Source: Rhexocercosporidium sp. MPI-PUGE-AT-0058
Taxonomy: Eukaryota; Ascomycota; Leotiomycetes; Helotiales
Direction: 5' to 3'
NCBI GenBank assembly: GCA_020746875.1
Contig: JAGTJL010000031.1
Location: 186,001-250,000, forward strand
DNA: 64,000 nt
The notes below the pieces were generated by a model, which searched no databases, was not told the DNA's origin, and saw nothing but the letters and a program-made list of their open reading frames with translations. Below, piece after piece: positions 45,427 through 56,699 of the stretch. The position numbers were made by a program, and so were the translations under genes. The number at the start of each line of letters is the position of its first letter. The stretch's first letter is position 1.

Positions 45427-46932
45427 ATGTCTACCGTAAAGAAACAGTTAATCCTTAATGCTTTTGCTATGCAAGCGCCGGGGCATCTCAACCCAGGCCT
45501 CTGGAAATACCCCTCGGACACCAGCAGCAAGTACCACAGCATCAAGCATTGGATTTCCCTGGCAAGGAAACTGGAGATGGCAAAGTTCCATGCCATCTTC
45601 TTCGCAGACGTACTGGGTGGATACGATGTCTACAATGGCCCAGGGAATTTAGACGCAACGATTCCTGCAGCAGCTCAATTCCCCATCAACGATCCCCTCT
45701 ACAGTATTCCGGCAATGGCAGCTGCGACCGAAAGCATTGGCTTCGGTGTAACGGCATCGACGACTTACGAGAACCCGTACATGTTGGCGAGGAAATTCTC
45801 GACTGTGGATCATCTCAGCGAGGGGAGGGTGGCGTGGAATATCGTCACATCCTACCTCGATTCTGCAGCGAGGAACTTCGGGCTGGACACACAAGTTGAG
45901 CATGATGAACGATATCGGATTGCGAACGAGTATATGGAGGTGGCATATAAGCTATGGGAGGGGTCTTGGAGGGATGATGCGGTGAGCGCTGCGCCGAAAG
46001 GCTCGTATGCGAATCCCAAGTCTGTGCGGCAGATCAACCACAAGGGAAAACACTTTGATATTCCCGGGCCCCACGTCTGCGAACCTTCAAAGCAGAGAAC
46101 ACCTTTCCTCTTCCAAGCGGGAACTTCGAGCGCCGGACGGAAGTTTGCTGCCACACATGCCGAGGCGATCTTTTTGAATGGGCATACTCCAGAGCTAGTC
46201 AGGCCATCAGTCGATTCGATACGTACACAAGCGAAGGAATTTGGTCGGGATCCCAACAGCATAAAGATCGTTGCAGGTCTGTTGGTGATTGTTGGGGAGA
46301 CGGATCAGAAGGCACAGGAGAATTTCAAAGAGCTCGCTAGCTATGGAGATAGAGAAGGTGCATTGGCCCTGTTCGGTGGGTGGTCTAGATATGATTTGGG
46401 GAAGTACGGTGATGACGAGGATTTCAGATTCCTTGATACAACTCCTCCTGCTGTGAGGAGTATGGTCAATCATTGGGCGAAGTCGTCCCCCGAAGGCACC
46501 AAGTGGAACAAGAAGACTATCGCCGAACATCTGATCATCGGAGGAAATGGAGCAAAGGTTATTGGAAGTGCCAACACGGTTGCGGATGAGTTGGAGAGAT
46601 GGGCTGAAGTTGCTGATGTTGATGGCTTCAACCTCAGTTATGCAGCGGTCCCAGAGACCTTTGATAATATCATTGGGCATCTGTTGCCGGAGTTGAGAAG
46701 AAGAGGTCTCTTCTGGGATGATTATGCTGTTCCTAGCGGGACTTTAAGGGAGAATTACCTTGGTGTTGCAGGGCATTCCAGATTATCTGAGACGCATCCC
46801 GGTGCCAAGTTCTTTTGGAGAGCGGGAGAGGAAGTGCCTGAATATGCGAAAGAGGGGACAAAAGGTGTGAAGAAAGTGAATGGTGCGAAGGAGACCTTGG
46901 ACAGTGCTGCTAAGCGACAGCGTCTTGCATAA
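45427..46932 (+). CDS. FMN-dependent monooxygenase, NtaA/SnaA/DszA family (luciferase-like)
   Basis: A 501-codon gene without introns. The protein belongs to the bacterial-luciferase-like group that uses reduced FMN supplied by a partner reductase, the family of nitrilotriacetate and dibenzothiophene-sulfone monooxygenases. Evidence: KKQLILNAFAMQAPGHLNPG at the start, HWISLARKLEMAKFHAIFFA, STTYENPYMLARKFSTVDHL, SEGRVAWNIVTSYLDSAARN, QAGTSSAGRKFAATHAEAIF, and GFNLSYAAVPETFDNIIGHL. The length is slightly above the bacterial norm (about 450). The C-terminal tail is Lys-rich with no targeting signal visible. No flavin reductase gene lies in the window. The absence of introns and the largely bacterial family suggest ancient transfer, but related genes are widespread in Pezizomycotina. 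Divergent from the Baeyer-Villiger-type gene. Confidence 0.92.
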   Translation: MSTVKKQLILNAFAMQAPGHLNPGLWKYPSDTSSKYHSIKHWISLARKLEMAKFHAIFFADVLGGYDVYNGPGNLDATIPAAAQFPINDPLYSIPAMAAATESIGFGVTASTTYENPYMLARKFSTVDHLSEGRVAWNIVTSYLDSAARNFGLDTQVEHDERYRIANEYMEVAYKLWEGSWRDDAVSAAPKGSYANPKSVRQINHKGKHFDIPGPHVCEPSKQRTPFLFQAGTSSAGRKFAATHAEAIFLNGHTPELVRPSVDSIRTQAKEFGRDPNSIKIVAGLLVIVGETDQKAQENFKELASYGDREGALALFGGWSRYDLGKYGDDEDFRFLDTTPPAVRSMVNHWAKSSPEGTKWNKKTIAEHLIIGGNGAKVIGSANTVADELERWAEVADVDGFNLSYAAVPETFDNIIGHLLPELRRRGLFWDDYAVPSGTLRENYLGVAGHSRLSETHPGAKFFWRAGEEVPEYAKEGTKGVKKVNGAKETLDSAAKRQRLA

Positions 46933-47356
46933 ATAAATATCTTACTTTTGACCCAATCTTCTTCTAGACTCCTTCAAGTTACAATATCATCCCATGACAT
47001 AAGTTCGTCGCTATTAGCTGCCGCTTAGTCGATCGCACTAGACAAATGTTGACAAGTGTTGAATTGACAAGTGTTGGGCATAGGAACGGTTCATATCGAA
47101 AGGTACCCGATGTGGGTCTACAGAGAACGTGCTTACAAGGCACATCTTTCGCCATCGCACGTAATGTCTACATACTGCCGACCTCTTATCATACTTTCTA
47201 CTGAAAAAAGTGTATTCGATAGCCGGATACGGTTGATGGCCTGATGGAAGACTTGTATAAGTCAGATAGAGCCCGCAGAATGTTGAACTCCAGACTTCTG
47301 AACTAAGCACACTAAACTGCCCTCTTCGGCTTATCACTCGATCTTATCCTACCATC
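46933..47356. other. Intergenic region, nothing recognised
   Basis: 3' flank of the FMN monooxygenase and 5' flank of the UNC93-like gene, both on the plus strand. No gene was recognised. Confidence 0.5.
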
Positions 47357-48932
47357 ATGTCAGATCTCCAACCTAAATCAGAACCGCATGTGGACACTGA
47401 GCTCTCGTCGTCCGACAATGAGGCTATCCCTGTTACGCGTGAGTACATCAAACGTTCGTTCCCCATCCATAAGTCTTCCCATGCTAAGCTCCTCGCAGCA
47501 AAATGGTATCGTAGCACTTACTACAATGCTCTTATCCTCGGCATCTGCAACTTTCTTGCGCCCGGTATATGGGGAGCCATGAACTCCCTCGGTGCAGGTG
47601 GACAGCAGAAACCCTACCTAGTCAATGCTGCCAATGCACTTACATTCTGCCTTATGGTAGTGTCGTGCTTCTTTTCCCCGATCCTCGTCAAGGCCATCGG
47701 GATCAAGTACACTCTGATCTTCGGTACCATGGGATATGCCCCCTATGCCGCGGGGTTGTACACCAACAACCGATTCGGTGCCGAATGGTTTGTTCTTGTC
47801 GGAGCAGCTTTATGTGGAATCTCCGCAGGCGTATTCTGGATGGCCGAAGCTGCTATTGCGTTGAGCTATCCCGAGCCGCATAATCAAGGACGCTTCCTCG
47901 GTTTTTGGCTCAGTTTCCGAATCGGTGGACAAGTCCTCGGCGGTGCTATCAATCTGGGCGTCAACGCAAATAACTCGGAGTCAGGAAAGGTTTCCTACAG
48001 TGTCTACCTGGCATTCATTGCCTTGCAAGCACTTGGACCGTTTGCAGGCTTGCTACTGAACAAACCGGATAAGGTTCAGAGAACAGATGGGGTGGAGGTG
48101 AAGCTGGCTATCACTAATAGCGCCATGTACGAACTCAAAGCTAATACTAAGCTATTCTTTAGTAAGAATTTCTTGCTTCTCCTCCCAGTCATTGCTCAAG
48201 CGGTGTACGCCGAGGCCGTCTTCTTTACCTTCCAGTCCTTATGGTTCAGTGTTCGCGCTCGAGCTTTGGGGTCGTTTCTCTCCGGTATCGTGGCCATGAT
48301 TGGAGGTAATATCCTAGGAGCATTTCTCGACTCAAAGAAGTATAGCTTGAAGACTCGCGCAAGAAGTGCATATATCGCTATTCTTGGACTCCAAGGAGTG
48401 TGGTGGATATGGGCTACTGTGTTAGTGACGGACTTTCACAAGTCGAAGCCGACTTTCGATTAGGTTGATGCGGGGTTTGGGAAAGGATTCGCTTTGTTCT
48501 TGTTCTGGGTAATTGAATTCCAGGTTAACTACATGTATCTGTGAGTGTCACACTACACTTTGCTAGCTCATTTACTGATCTGATTGCAAAGGTACTTTGT
48601 CGTCGGCGAATTGGCAGGGTCTGATGCAGAGGTCATCAGAATTGCCGGTCTCTTGAGAGGAACCGAATCAGCTGTACAAGCAGTCAGCGTAAGTTCTACC
48701 TGGCAATGTTATTTGCGTTGCTTACGGTCTTCAGTATGGATTGAGCAGTATCAAGATTTTCGCCGACGTAGGAGGGGTTTACCTCAATTTTGGTCTCTGG
48801 GCGTTGGCATTGATACCTGGATGGTTGGTCGTGAGGCAGCTTGGTGTCACTTTGCGCGATAAGAAGCTCGAGAGAGAAGGATATGCTTCGAGAGAGAGGG
48901 AGCGAATATCTGATGGGGACAATGAGAATTGA
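47357..48932 (+). pseudogene. UNC93-like MFS transporter gene with a premature TAG
   Basis: A 12-segment major-facilitator-type membrane protein of the UNC93-like (DUF895) fungal family. The frame from ATG 47357 gives a hydrophilic start, then GICNFLAPGIWGAMNSLGAG, FCLMVVSCFFSPILVKAIG, VLVGAALCGISAGVFWMAEA and QGRFLGFWLSFRIGGQVLGG. It ends at TAG 48461-48463 after DFHKSKPTFD. The frame beyond it continues the family (GFGKGFALFLFWVIEFQVNY) and splices cleanly through two introns (48541-48591, 48689-48734) into VVGELAGSDAEVIRIAGLLR and YGLSSIKIFADVGGVYLNFG, ending at TGA 48930-48932. Homologues have Trp at the stop, so TGG-to-TAG is likely. Truncation would remove the last two or three membrane segments. 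Otherwise the gene is undamaged, so the loss is recent. It sits beside the two oxygenases and may have moved their substrate. Confidence 0.85.
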
Positions 48933-49125
48933 AAGGGTCTTGGCGTCTGAGTCAAGAGTACTATACATACTTTGGACATTGGCACCCCTCTAGTCAAGTG
49001 GAATGCCCGCCTTGACTTCTCAACACTTTCTTCTCGAATATCAGCAGCTATGAAGTCTAGTACAAGCCCCCTTCTCCCAATTACTCATCTCCTCCCCTCG
49101 TGGCGATGGTATCAACCATCAAGAT

Positions 49126-51354
49126 CTATCCAGCAAATGGAGATACACAACTGAAATGAGTAGTCGTGCTTCCACCACCACCAAATGCACTAATCAGAGC
49201 CTCAATAGCAGCATAACATCCAAGACCGCATACCACCAAGGAAGCCAAAAAGTACAAGAAGTTGAATGTAGACATCAAGAAAGACTTCTTGTATCCTCTC
49301 CACCACCTCTTCATGCCATTGTCGAGACGAGTGTACTTCTTCGTGACGGTATCAAACTGCTCTTCCGGAAGCATAGCATTCTTCTTGATATCGAAGCCAA
49401 GCTTAAGTAATGCTGGAAAGGTGTAGGTGAAGTTGCCAATGCAGAAGGCACCGACCAAACTCGAGATATCTCCGATGTTGGGAACGGCCGTAGCAATGAC
49501 ATAGGCTACGGCCCAGTAGACCGGCACAACAAAAACCCACATAATCTTGCCACGCTTGGAAGTCAATGGGGGGAAATCTGACCAAAAATGTTAGCATAGG
49601 TCGAACGGGGGGATGCGAGAGGCTTACGGAAGAGCTCCATCAACACGTTGTTATAGATAACTTTGATACCGATGTTGCCGTACAGGGCGGCAGCAATCAG
49701 ACCACCTTTTCGTGGAATTAGCTTCATATCTATCGGATTGTAGGGATTGCTATTTACCAATGATGGCCAGAATGTTACCCGCTGTTCGGTAGTTGAAGGG
49801 TGTGGTACTCTGAATGGCTGAACTGAAGGTGTATTGTCCTTGGTAGGAGTATTGGAAGATTCCGAAGAACATGTATACGAGATAGATAAAGACATCCGCA
49901 ACAATCATCCCCTTCCAGAAATCCCATGGGTTTCGCATTTCAGCGAGGAGGTTGAAGAAGAGCATGGCTCCACCGTAAGCGTAAATAATGCTGTTAATTC
50001 CCTGGAAAGAGCCGAGGAATCCCACACCACCAGAAGCGTAACCGTACGGAGGTGTTCCAGCGAATGTTCTGATCGGGACATGGCTTTCGACTGTGCCGTT
50101 CGGAAAGTTGACTTCACCGAATGGGACCTCAACGGAGGCGCCGAAGGAGCCGAACATTGCGGCATAATTAGGCTCGGAGGTGGCAGCAACCCCGATAGCG
50201 AGGAAGGAAACCAGTACGGTTGTCAAAACGGAGAAGTTGGCGAGCCATCCAAATCGCTGAAGAGTTCGGATCTGTCCGAGTACCATACCGAGGAGGGCAA
50301 TGATCAAAAGACAGACAACGAAGCAAAGTCCGTTACCATGCTCTCCGTTCTTACCGATGGAGACTTGTGAAGCTTTGCCTCCCTCGCTCAAAATAAGGAC
50401 AGCAACAAGCATGATCATCTGAAGAGATTGTAGAACATTGATCAGGTGGCGCATGGCTGGGCCGTAGACACGAAAGAATGCTTGACCAAAATCGCGAAGG
50501 GGGTAGCGATCGGAGTCGGCTGCGAATTACACAGTTAGCCACGATTCATCTAACACGGATTCAGGACAGAGAGAAGTTTCCATGGTCGCAGATGCCATCG
50601 CTGATGGAAAGTTTCAAGATCTTGGAGTTTCGAGTTATCACTTACTGTGCATGTAGACTCCCCAGACATACCACCCAGAGATCGAAGCCATAAGACCAAA
50701 AGCGGTGTATAGGGCAACACCAGGACCATATCCAGTGTTGGAGAAAGCCCAACTTGGGATTTCGTTAGTTCATGATATTCCTGAAAATAGTCTGGAAACT
50801 TACGGGGCACCAGAAGGACCGAGAATGTCAGTGGTGATGAGGAAGAAGATTGATCCCCAGCCAGCGGTTCTAGTAGCTCGCGAAGCTTGTCTCCATTCTA
50901 GATCGGTCACGGTAGACCTGCGTGACAAAACATTAGAATTATATCAGGAATTAGGACGGGTACTCTTAGGGTGTAAATATATATACGTGAATAGAGGAAT
51001 AACCTACCAGTCATTGTGAGTTGTTACAATCTGGTTGCCATCCACCTCGGAGTTGATTTCGTGTTTGTGGCCTTTAGAGAACCGGTTTTTGATAACTCCA
51101 CCAAGTGAGAAGGGTTCCTTGCGCCTGACATTCGCGCCTTCATATGCACGCTCCTCAGCACGGGTGATCTCAGCGTAATGGAGATATTCCTCGAAAAGGA
51201 TGTCAGGGTCGTTATGCACTTGGGCAGCTTCAATAGTGAAGCCTTCCCGCACCACTGCTTCATGCCCGTGATCAAGAGCGTACTGGTTGGGATTGTTTTT
51301 CTCCCCCATGCGGGGGTCACCGCCATCAAGGGCGAGGTTTGCAAGGTTCGACAT
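49126..51354 (-). CDS. Amino-acid transporter (Aa_trans family, fungal N-system/MTR type)
   Basis: Six minus-strand exons keep one frame of 619 residues: 51354-51008, 50917-50804, 50752-50646, 50519-49758, 49705-49628 and 49577-49126. Each intron (50-126 nt) has GT-AG ends and is fixed by phase. The N-terminal about 115 residues are hydrophilic (MSNLANLALDGGDPRMGEKN), including EPFSLGGVIKNRFSKG. The body starts with EWRQASRATRTAGWGSIFFL and ILGPSGAPWAFSNTGYGPG, followed by LGQIRTLQRFGWLANFSVLT, RNPWDFWKGMIVADVFIYL, YGNIGIKVIYNNVLMELF and WVFVVPVYWAVAYVIATAVP, which together match the neutral amino acid permeases of filamentous fungi such as Neurospora mtr. About eleven membrane segments are expected in the plasma membrane, importing neutral or aromatic amino acids with protons. 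The gene seems intact; it is the last clear gene before the AT-rich block. Confidence 0.9.
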
Positions 51355-52339
51355 TTTCGCAAACAAGAGATGAAGGAGCAGCTGAATTGGAAAAGAGGGA
51401 GGATGAGCCAAGCAATATATTGGAGGAGATGCATAGTCAGCCTCCAGCACACTCCACCTTCGAGCTTCTTTATCCATACGGACCACCCGAGGTATTGAAC
51501 AGTCCACACCAATCAAGCACATTCCAAACATTGAATTCGAGTGGCGCACGGTCAATTCCATGGCCAAAGAAGCGGATGCACGCATCCACAATTCGGACCT
51601 ACTTGATTCTGCCAATTCCCTCGGAGGACGCCTTGTCAGACTAGGATCAAGGCTTGTCATCGTACTGTACTAGAAAAGGCAGCTGGCCAAGGTTTAATCA
51701 AGCTTCTGGTGGCTTCAGATAAGATATGCCAAGGGCATCGAGGGGCGATCAGCAGGTGCTAGACTCGGTTAGGAAGCTGTTAAAGGTTGATTCCCAATTG
51801 GCATCTTCCCTGGGGCAATCTCGTCTACGCAGCCGTCGTGTCAGCGGCACAGCGCTTCTGAGGGCCCACTAGTGATTACTGACGTCGTACGGAACGTACA
51901 ATTCAATAATCTGATCACTGGCGGCGGGGCCAATAAGCGGTGCAATGTACCCATATATTTGCGGCGAACAGAGGAAAGGATATCAATGGTTGGAACACGA
52001 ATGTCACCTTCTTAATAAGGTTAATCTTATATCTTTGCAGGACTCGTGCTGGTAGGAGTTTATGTTTCGACGGAAGTGTCGGCTGTTTGAGCGGGGTAGC
52101 AGAAATGAAGTCGTCTGGAAGGGAAAGAGATTTAGACTCGGATCATATCACGGGTAGTCTTGAAGGAAGAGGCAGGTAATTACGGTCAGCGTATTCCCAT
52201 CTAAGAAGTAACGAGCATCTAGGAAAGGTCCATTGGGGGTCCAGTCTCCTCTGGCACCCAAGCGAGCTACCTTCCATAGATGGTATGCCTACTCTAAGTA
52301 TACTTTACTCGGCTAAGATATACCCCATATATGCGTCAA
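51355..52339. other. Intergenic region at the edge of the AT-rich block
   Basis: Upstream flank of the amino-acid transporter gene. No gene was recognised. Base composition is still normal here; it turns AT-rich from about 52.3 kb on. Confidence 0.55.
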
Positions 52340-52713
52340 GGACCAGTTACCACAGTCTGTAAACTATAGTTAAACAAGTAAGGAGAAAACAATTTTCGTA
52401 CGTATAAGGTCAGCTTATAACATTAGTTCGGCTCCCCGGGTTTAAAGATAGTATGCTTACTTAAGACGATGCTAGCGATTAGTGATTCCAGGCTTTTAAG
52501 TAACTTGTTATAAGGAAAAATAACTCTGAACTGTCCCACGAAGAGCTAAACACAACAATTTGAGGACAAAGTAAACATAAAAAGTCTAAAAGTTCCGCTT
52601 TTATTTCCACATGTTTTACTTTTGTCTTTATATACACTTCGCTTAATAAATTAAAGCTTTTAGTAAAAAAATTTACTTTTCTTCAGCGTGTAATACGCTG
52701 TAATTACAGGGGA

Positions 52714-52734
52714 GCTCGAGGAATTACCTCGAGC
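52714..52734. repeat. Short perfect hairpin (8-bp stem, 5-base loop)
   Basis: GCTCGAGG and CCTCGAGC flank a loop of AATTA, in a small stretch of higher GC at the start of the AT-rich block. Its role is unknown. Confidence 0.7.
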
Positions 52735-53074
52735 AGTACTTTCCTAAGGATATCGTTATCTACGAAAAGAGAGCTTAACGAGTATAAATATTGAAGTTGA
52801 CTAAAGAGCCACTAGTTTATAACCAGTAAGTGTAGTTAAATTATTAATAAGCCGATTATTATTAGAGAATAATAATTAAAAGCTAGAAAATAATATTTCA
52901 GAAGACCTTGAAGCTATTAAGGATATAAAAGAATTATTAAATTATATAATTTATATTAAAAGTTAGAAAGGAATTACGTTTACAACTTAATACCTTAACT
53001 AAATCGTCACATAATAACCTTTTAATAGCCGATTACTTTTTAAGAAAGTGTGACGCTTGCTTTATAAAAGACGG

Positions 53075-53090
53075 CAATCACGTGTGATTG
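53075..53090. repeat. Short inverted repeat
   Basis: CAATCAC and GTGATTG are separated by GT. It lies in one of the few patches within the AT-rich block that still has normal CA/TG frequency. Confidence 0.5.
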
Positions 53091-55319
53091 GCGACTTATA
53101 TTCTATGGTAGGAATATGAAGATATTAAGTATCTTTTAGAATTTATAACTATAAAAGAAAGAAAATATGAAAAGAAGTAAGTTATATATAAAAATAAGCT
53201 CCGTAGAGGCTCGTTTAATCTCGGTATCTTCTTAATTAAGAAGTGAATAGCCGAGACTGGAAATAAAGCTTTAAAAGCTTTAAACTGTTATATTACTCTT
53301 TCTTCCGGAAAAAGCTCGTCTTCGAGCGTTAATTTATTTCCTTGTCTTTATTAAAGTAATCGTAATTATTAATACCGTTTTCTTATACTTTTAATTAATT
53401 AAAAAGCTTTGCTAGCGGTTTAGGCAAGCTAAGGTTACTTAAATAGAAGTTTCTGACTTTATATAATATATATTTAAGGTCGGAGGTATTATATTATTAT
53501 AAACTTTTATACTCGCTAGTAATTCCAGGCGATATAAATTACTTATTTTCATAAGTACTTTAAATAATTTATTTATTAATATATTTAACTTCTTAAATAA
53601 ACGAAATGTCTTAAAATAACGCATATCGAGTTATATAAAGCTGCTTTCGTCGAAGTCGACTGCGCGGCGAGAGCGGTTATAAGACCGAGCTATCTTAGCT
53701 TAAGCCGTAGTAAGGTTTAACCGAGTTATATTTTATATATCGCGAAGTCGCTTTATATAATTTATAATTTGCTAAATATTTAATTTATTAGTAGGAGATG
53801 CTAAGTCTAGCAAGTCGATTTTCTAATCCTAATCCGTGCGAAATGCGTATTTATAGATTATTTCAAAAAGTAAAAGCTTTCTTAAAAAATCGTAAAAGAA
53901 TAATATTTGCGCGTAATCTATAATAAGAAGTAATTCGGACTAATCGTCTTAATAATACGTAACGAAGGGTCGGAGTCGCCTTTGCAGGTATTAGCTATAT
54001 ATTTCGGTCTGATTATCTATTTAAGAGTGATTAATAATAAATAATTATCTTTTAGTTTTAAGAATATTATAAAAGATAATCCAGAAGCGGGAGATAAATT
54101 AAGGACTCTTATCAGACGTAATAATAATAGAAGCGCTAAAATAACGATATATATAATAAATATATATACCGGCGAGCTTCCGGGTATCGGTGGTTTTCTG
54201 ATAGAGTATATTAATAACTTATTTACTAAAACGATTAATAAAGATAAAGACGTTATCGAAGTTATATTTATTTTTATTAAACTTATAATAATTTATTGTG
54301 GTATAGAAGTGGATTAAAGCACTATAAGCAGTTATAATTAAATTAAAGTGATTTCTTATTATTTTAAAAGCTCTAAGAATTAGGAAAAGACAGTTATTCT
54401 CTTGAAGGCGGTTTACAGTAGCAGAACCTAATTAGATCACGTGTAATACTAAAAGAGCAGCTGCCCGTGCTTATACGATATACCCTTTAAGCAATTGATA
54501 ATAATAAGCTACTGCTATTATAATTAATTATATTAAGCGAGAGCAAATAATAGAAAAGAATTAAGTAAATAAATTCATTTATATGCAGTAATCAGGCAAA
54601 TAACCTGATTATATAAACTAACGATTTTCTTATTAAACCTAAACTTGTAAATACTCGATAACTCACAGATCGACTGCTCTCGATTTACTACTTAATTAAT
54701 CTATTAATTAATCAACTAATCAACTGCTCCTTTCGATACTATAAGTATCTTTAAGCGCTCCGCTAGAATCGTTATAGCAGAACGACGATTTGCTCGCTAA
54801 AGCAAAGTAAATAGCTCGATTTTCGATCTATTAGTTTCGATTTACTAATCGGAGATCGACTGATTGAAGATTAATTAATTAAAGAATAACCGCTGACTTA
54901 TAATAAGTTAAGGCTATTATTAATAACAAGAAGAAAGTCGTCGCTAAAGCACGACTGTCGGCTGCTCCCGTCCTCGCCCTTGCTCCTCGCCGTGCCGCTG
55001 CTGCTCCCCGGGCTTTAAAATAATTAATAAGTGCTCGTATAATAATCTGTTTGAGCTATATTAATAACGCTTTCTAAATGAAAAATAATAATTAATATTA
55101 CGATACCGTTAGAAAAAGTACTTGCTGCTTTTCTTACTCGTCCGGCTATAAGTGCGTAATTGCTCCCGCTATTGCTTAAGCTTCTTTCCTTGTATATCGT
55201 AATATATTAAAGAATAAAATTAGCAAGAAAGTAAGTCGATTTAGCTGCTTCTTTCTTGTTTTTTAATTTATTACTGATTTTTCTAAGAGCTAAAGCAATT
55301 AAGAATCCCGGTCCGTGCC

Positions 55320-55858
55320 GCTTTTAAGAGTAGTAATATTAGTAGAGCTGCTATTACTGGCGCTACTATTAGTTTTAATAATAAAGTTGCTTTAGGAGCT
55401 GCTAGTAGATTCGGAGGTAATAATAGAAATAACGATAATAAGAAGAATAATAAATTACTTGCTTTATTTCCAGAAAATTAAATTAATTCAGTTAATCTTT
55501 TAAAAGAAGAAGAGCCTCTGGCTGCTTTTGCAGCTTATGCTCGTGCTACTAGAGAAAAGATTACTGCCGCTGCAGGTACTTTCTTCGTTAAAAAGGGTAA
55601 TAAGGGAGTAATTGATTATCTTGCTGCTACTGCTACTACTGAAGCTGCTGCTGCCGAGGCTACTGCCGGAGCTGCTCGCGCTTATAGCCCGGGTCTTAGC
55701 GTTTTAGCTTTTTAAGTTATATTTGCTCGTGGAGTTATTCTTACTCTTGAGCAAGAAGCTTAAGCTGCTCGCGTTAAGGAGCTAGTTAATATAATAATTA
55801 ATGCTTTAAGCGAGTTAGTTCGGGAGGTTTTAAGCCTTTTACTTTTTGATAAATAAGC
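55320..55858 (+). pseudogene. RIP-degraded Ala-rich coding remnant, probably transposon-associated
   Basis: One frame is readable over about 180 codons and broken only by TAA at 55479, 55713 and 55761 before the final TAA. Text such as FAAYARATREKITAAAGTFF, KKGNKGVIDYLAATATT and EAAAAEATAGAARAYSPG is compositionally protein-like. The stops fall where CAA (Gln) would be natural, as after RIP. Upstream, 54940-55260 holds a similar frame with ARLSAAPVLALAPRRAAAAP and a Cys-containing segment (STCCFSYSSGYKC) resembling a zinc-knuckle region. Together they may be the gag-like or accessory gene of a repeat, but the family is not established. Confidence 0.45.
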
Positions 55859-56699
55859 TATTTTTTTGTTTTCTAAAGCTTAAGAACTTCTTACTCTTTA
55901 AGTATCCTTTTGTATTTTAGAAACTAAAGCTTACGTTTACCTTTGAATTAAAGAATCGTTAAGAGTAATTGATTCTTGAAAATGCAGTAATTTATACTCC
56001 CGAGCTTAGTTAATTTCTAATAAGATAAAATTATAAATGGAAATTTATAAAAGAGAATTTTATAAAAGAATATATAATAATATAAATAAAGCTCTTTAAT
56101 TAGAAGGTAAGCTTATTATATAATTACTTTGAGAATAAATAAAAAGTAAAGAATATATATAAAAAATTGCTTTAAAGTAAGTCTCTTAAAAGAGTTGCTT
56201 TAGTTAAGCACGAATATTTATTAAATTAATAAAAGTAATAAATACTTTAAATTTTTGCCGAGAAAAGTTTTTAATAAGTCCGTTAACTAGTATATAACTT
56301 ATAAGAAGATATTTTATTATAAAAGTGCTTTTTTAAAACTCCTGGCGTAATCATATATTCTGAATATTAACGTAGCGTAATTTAATAGAAATACGCTGAT
56401 TTTCTTTAATAATTAACCGAATCGTTTATTAATTATTATAGAAAATTATTTAAGCTGCTTTTATATTAAAGCGTAATTCTTAAAAGAATCGCTAAAGTGC
56501 TATAAATTCCTTGTTGATGCGCTTAATTTCAAGAAGCTCTATTTATATTATAAACGTAATAATTATATTTTATAAAATTGCTTTTTAAAAGATTAAACTT
56601 TTAAAAAGTATGAAGATATATTTATTAAAAGATTATTTTATCTCGATATCGTTCGCAAAAGAAGTATTTAATATTATTATAAAGTAAGAGTCGCGTAGC

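Noticed and set aside
53439..53624. 61-codon minus-strand frame in the AT-rich block
   Set aside because: Low-complexity AT-rich translation with no similarity that I recognise.
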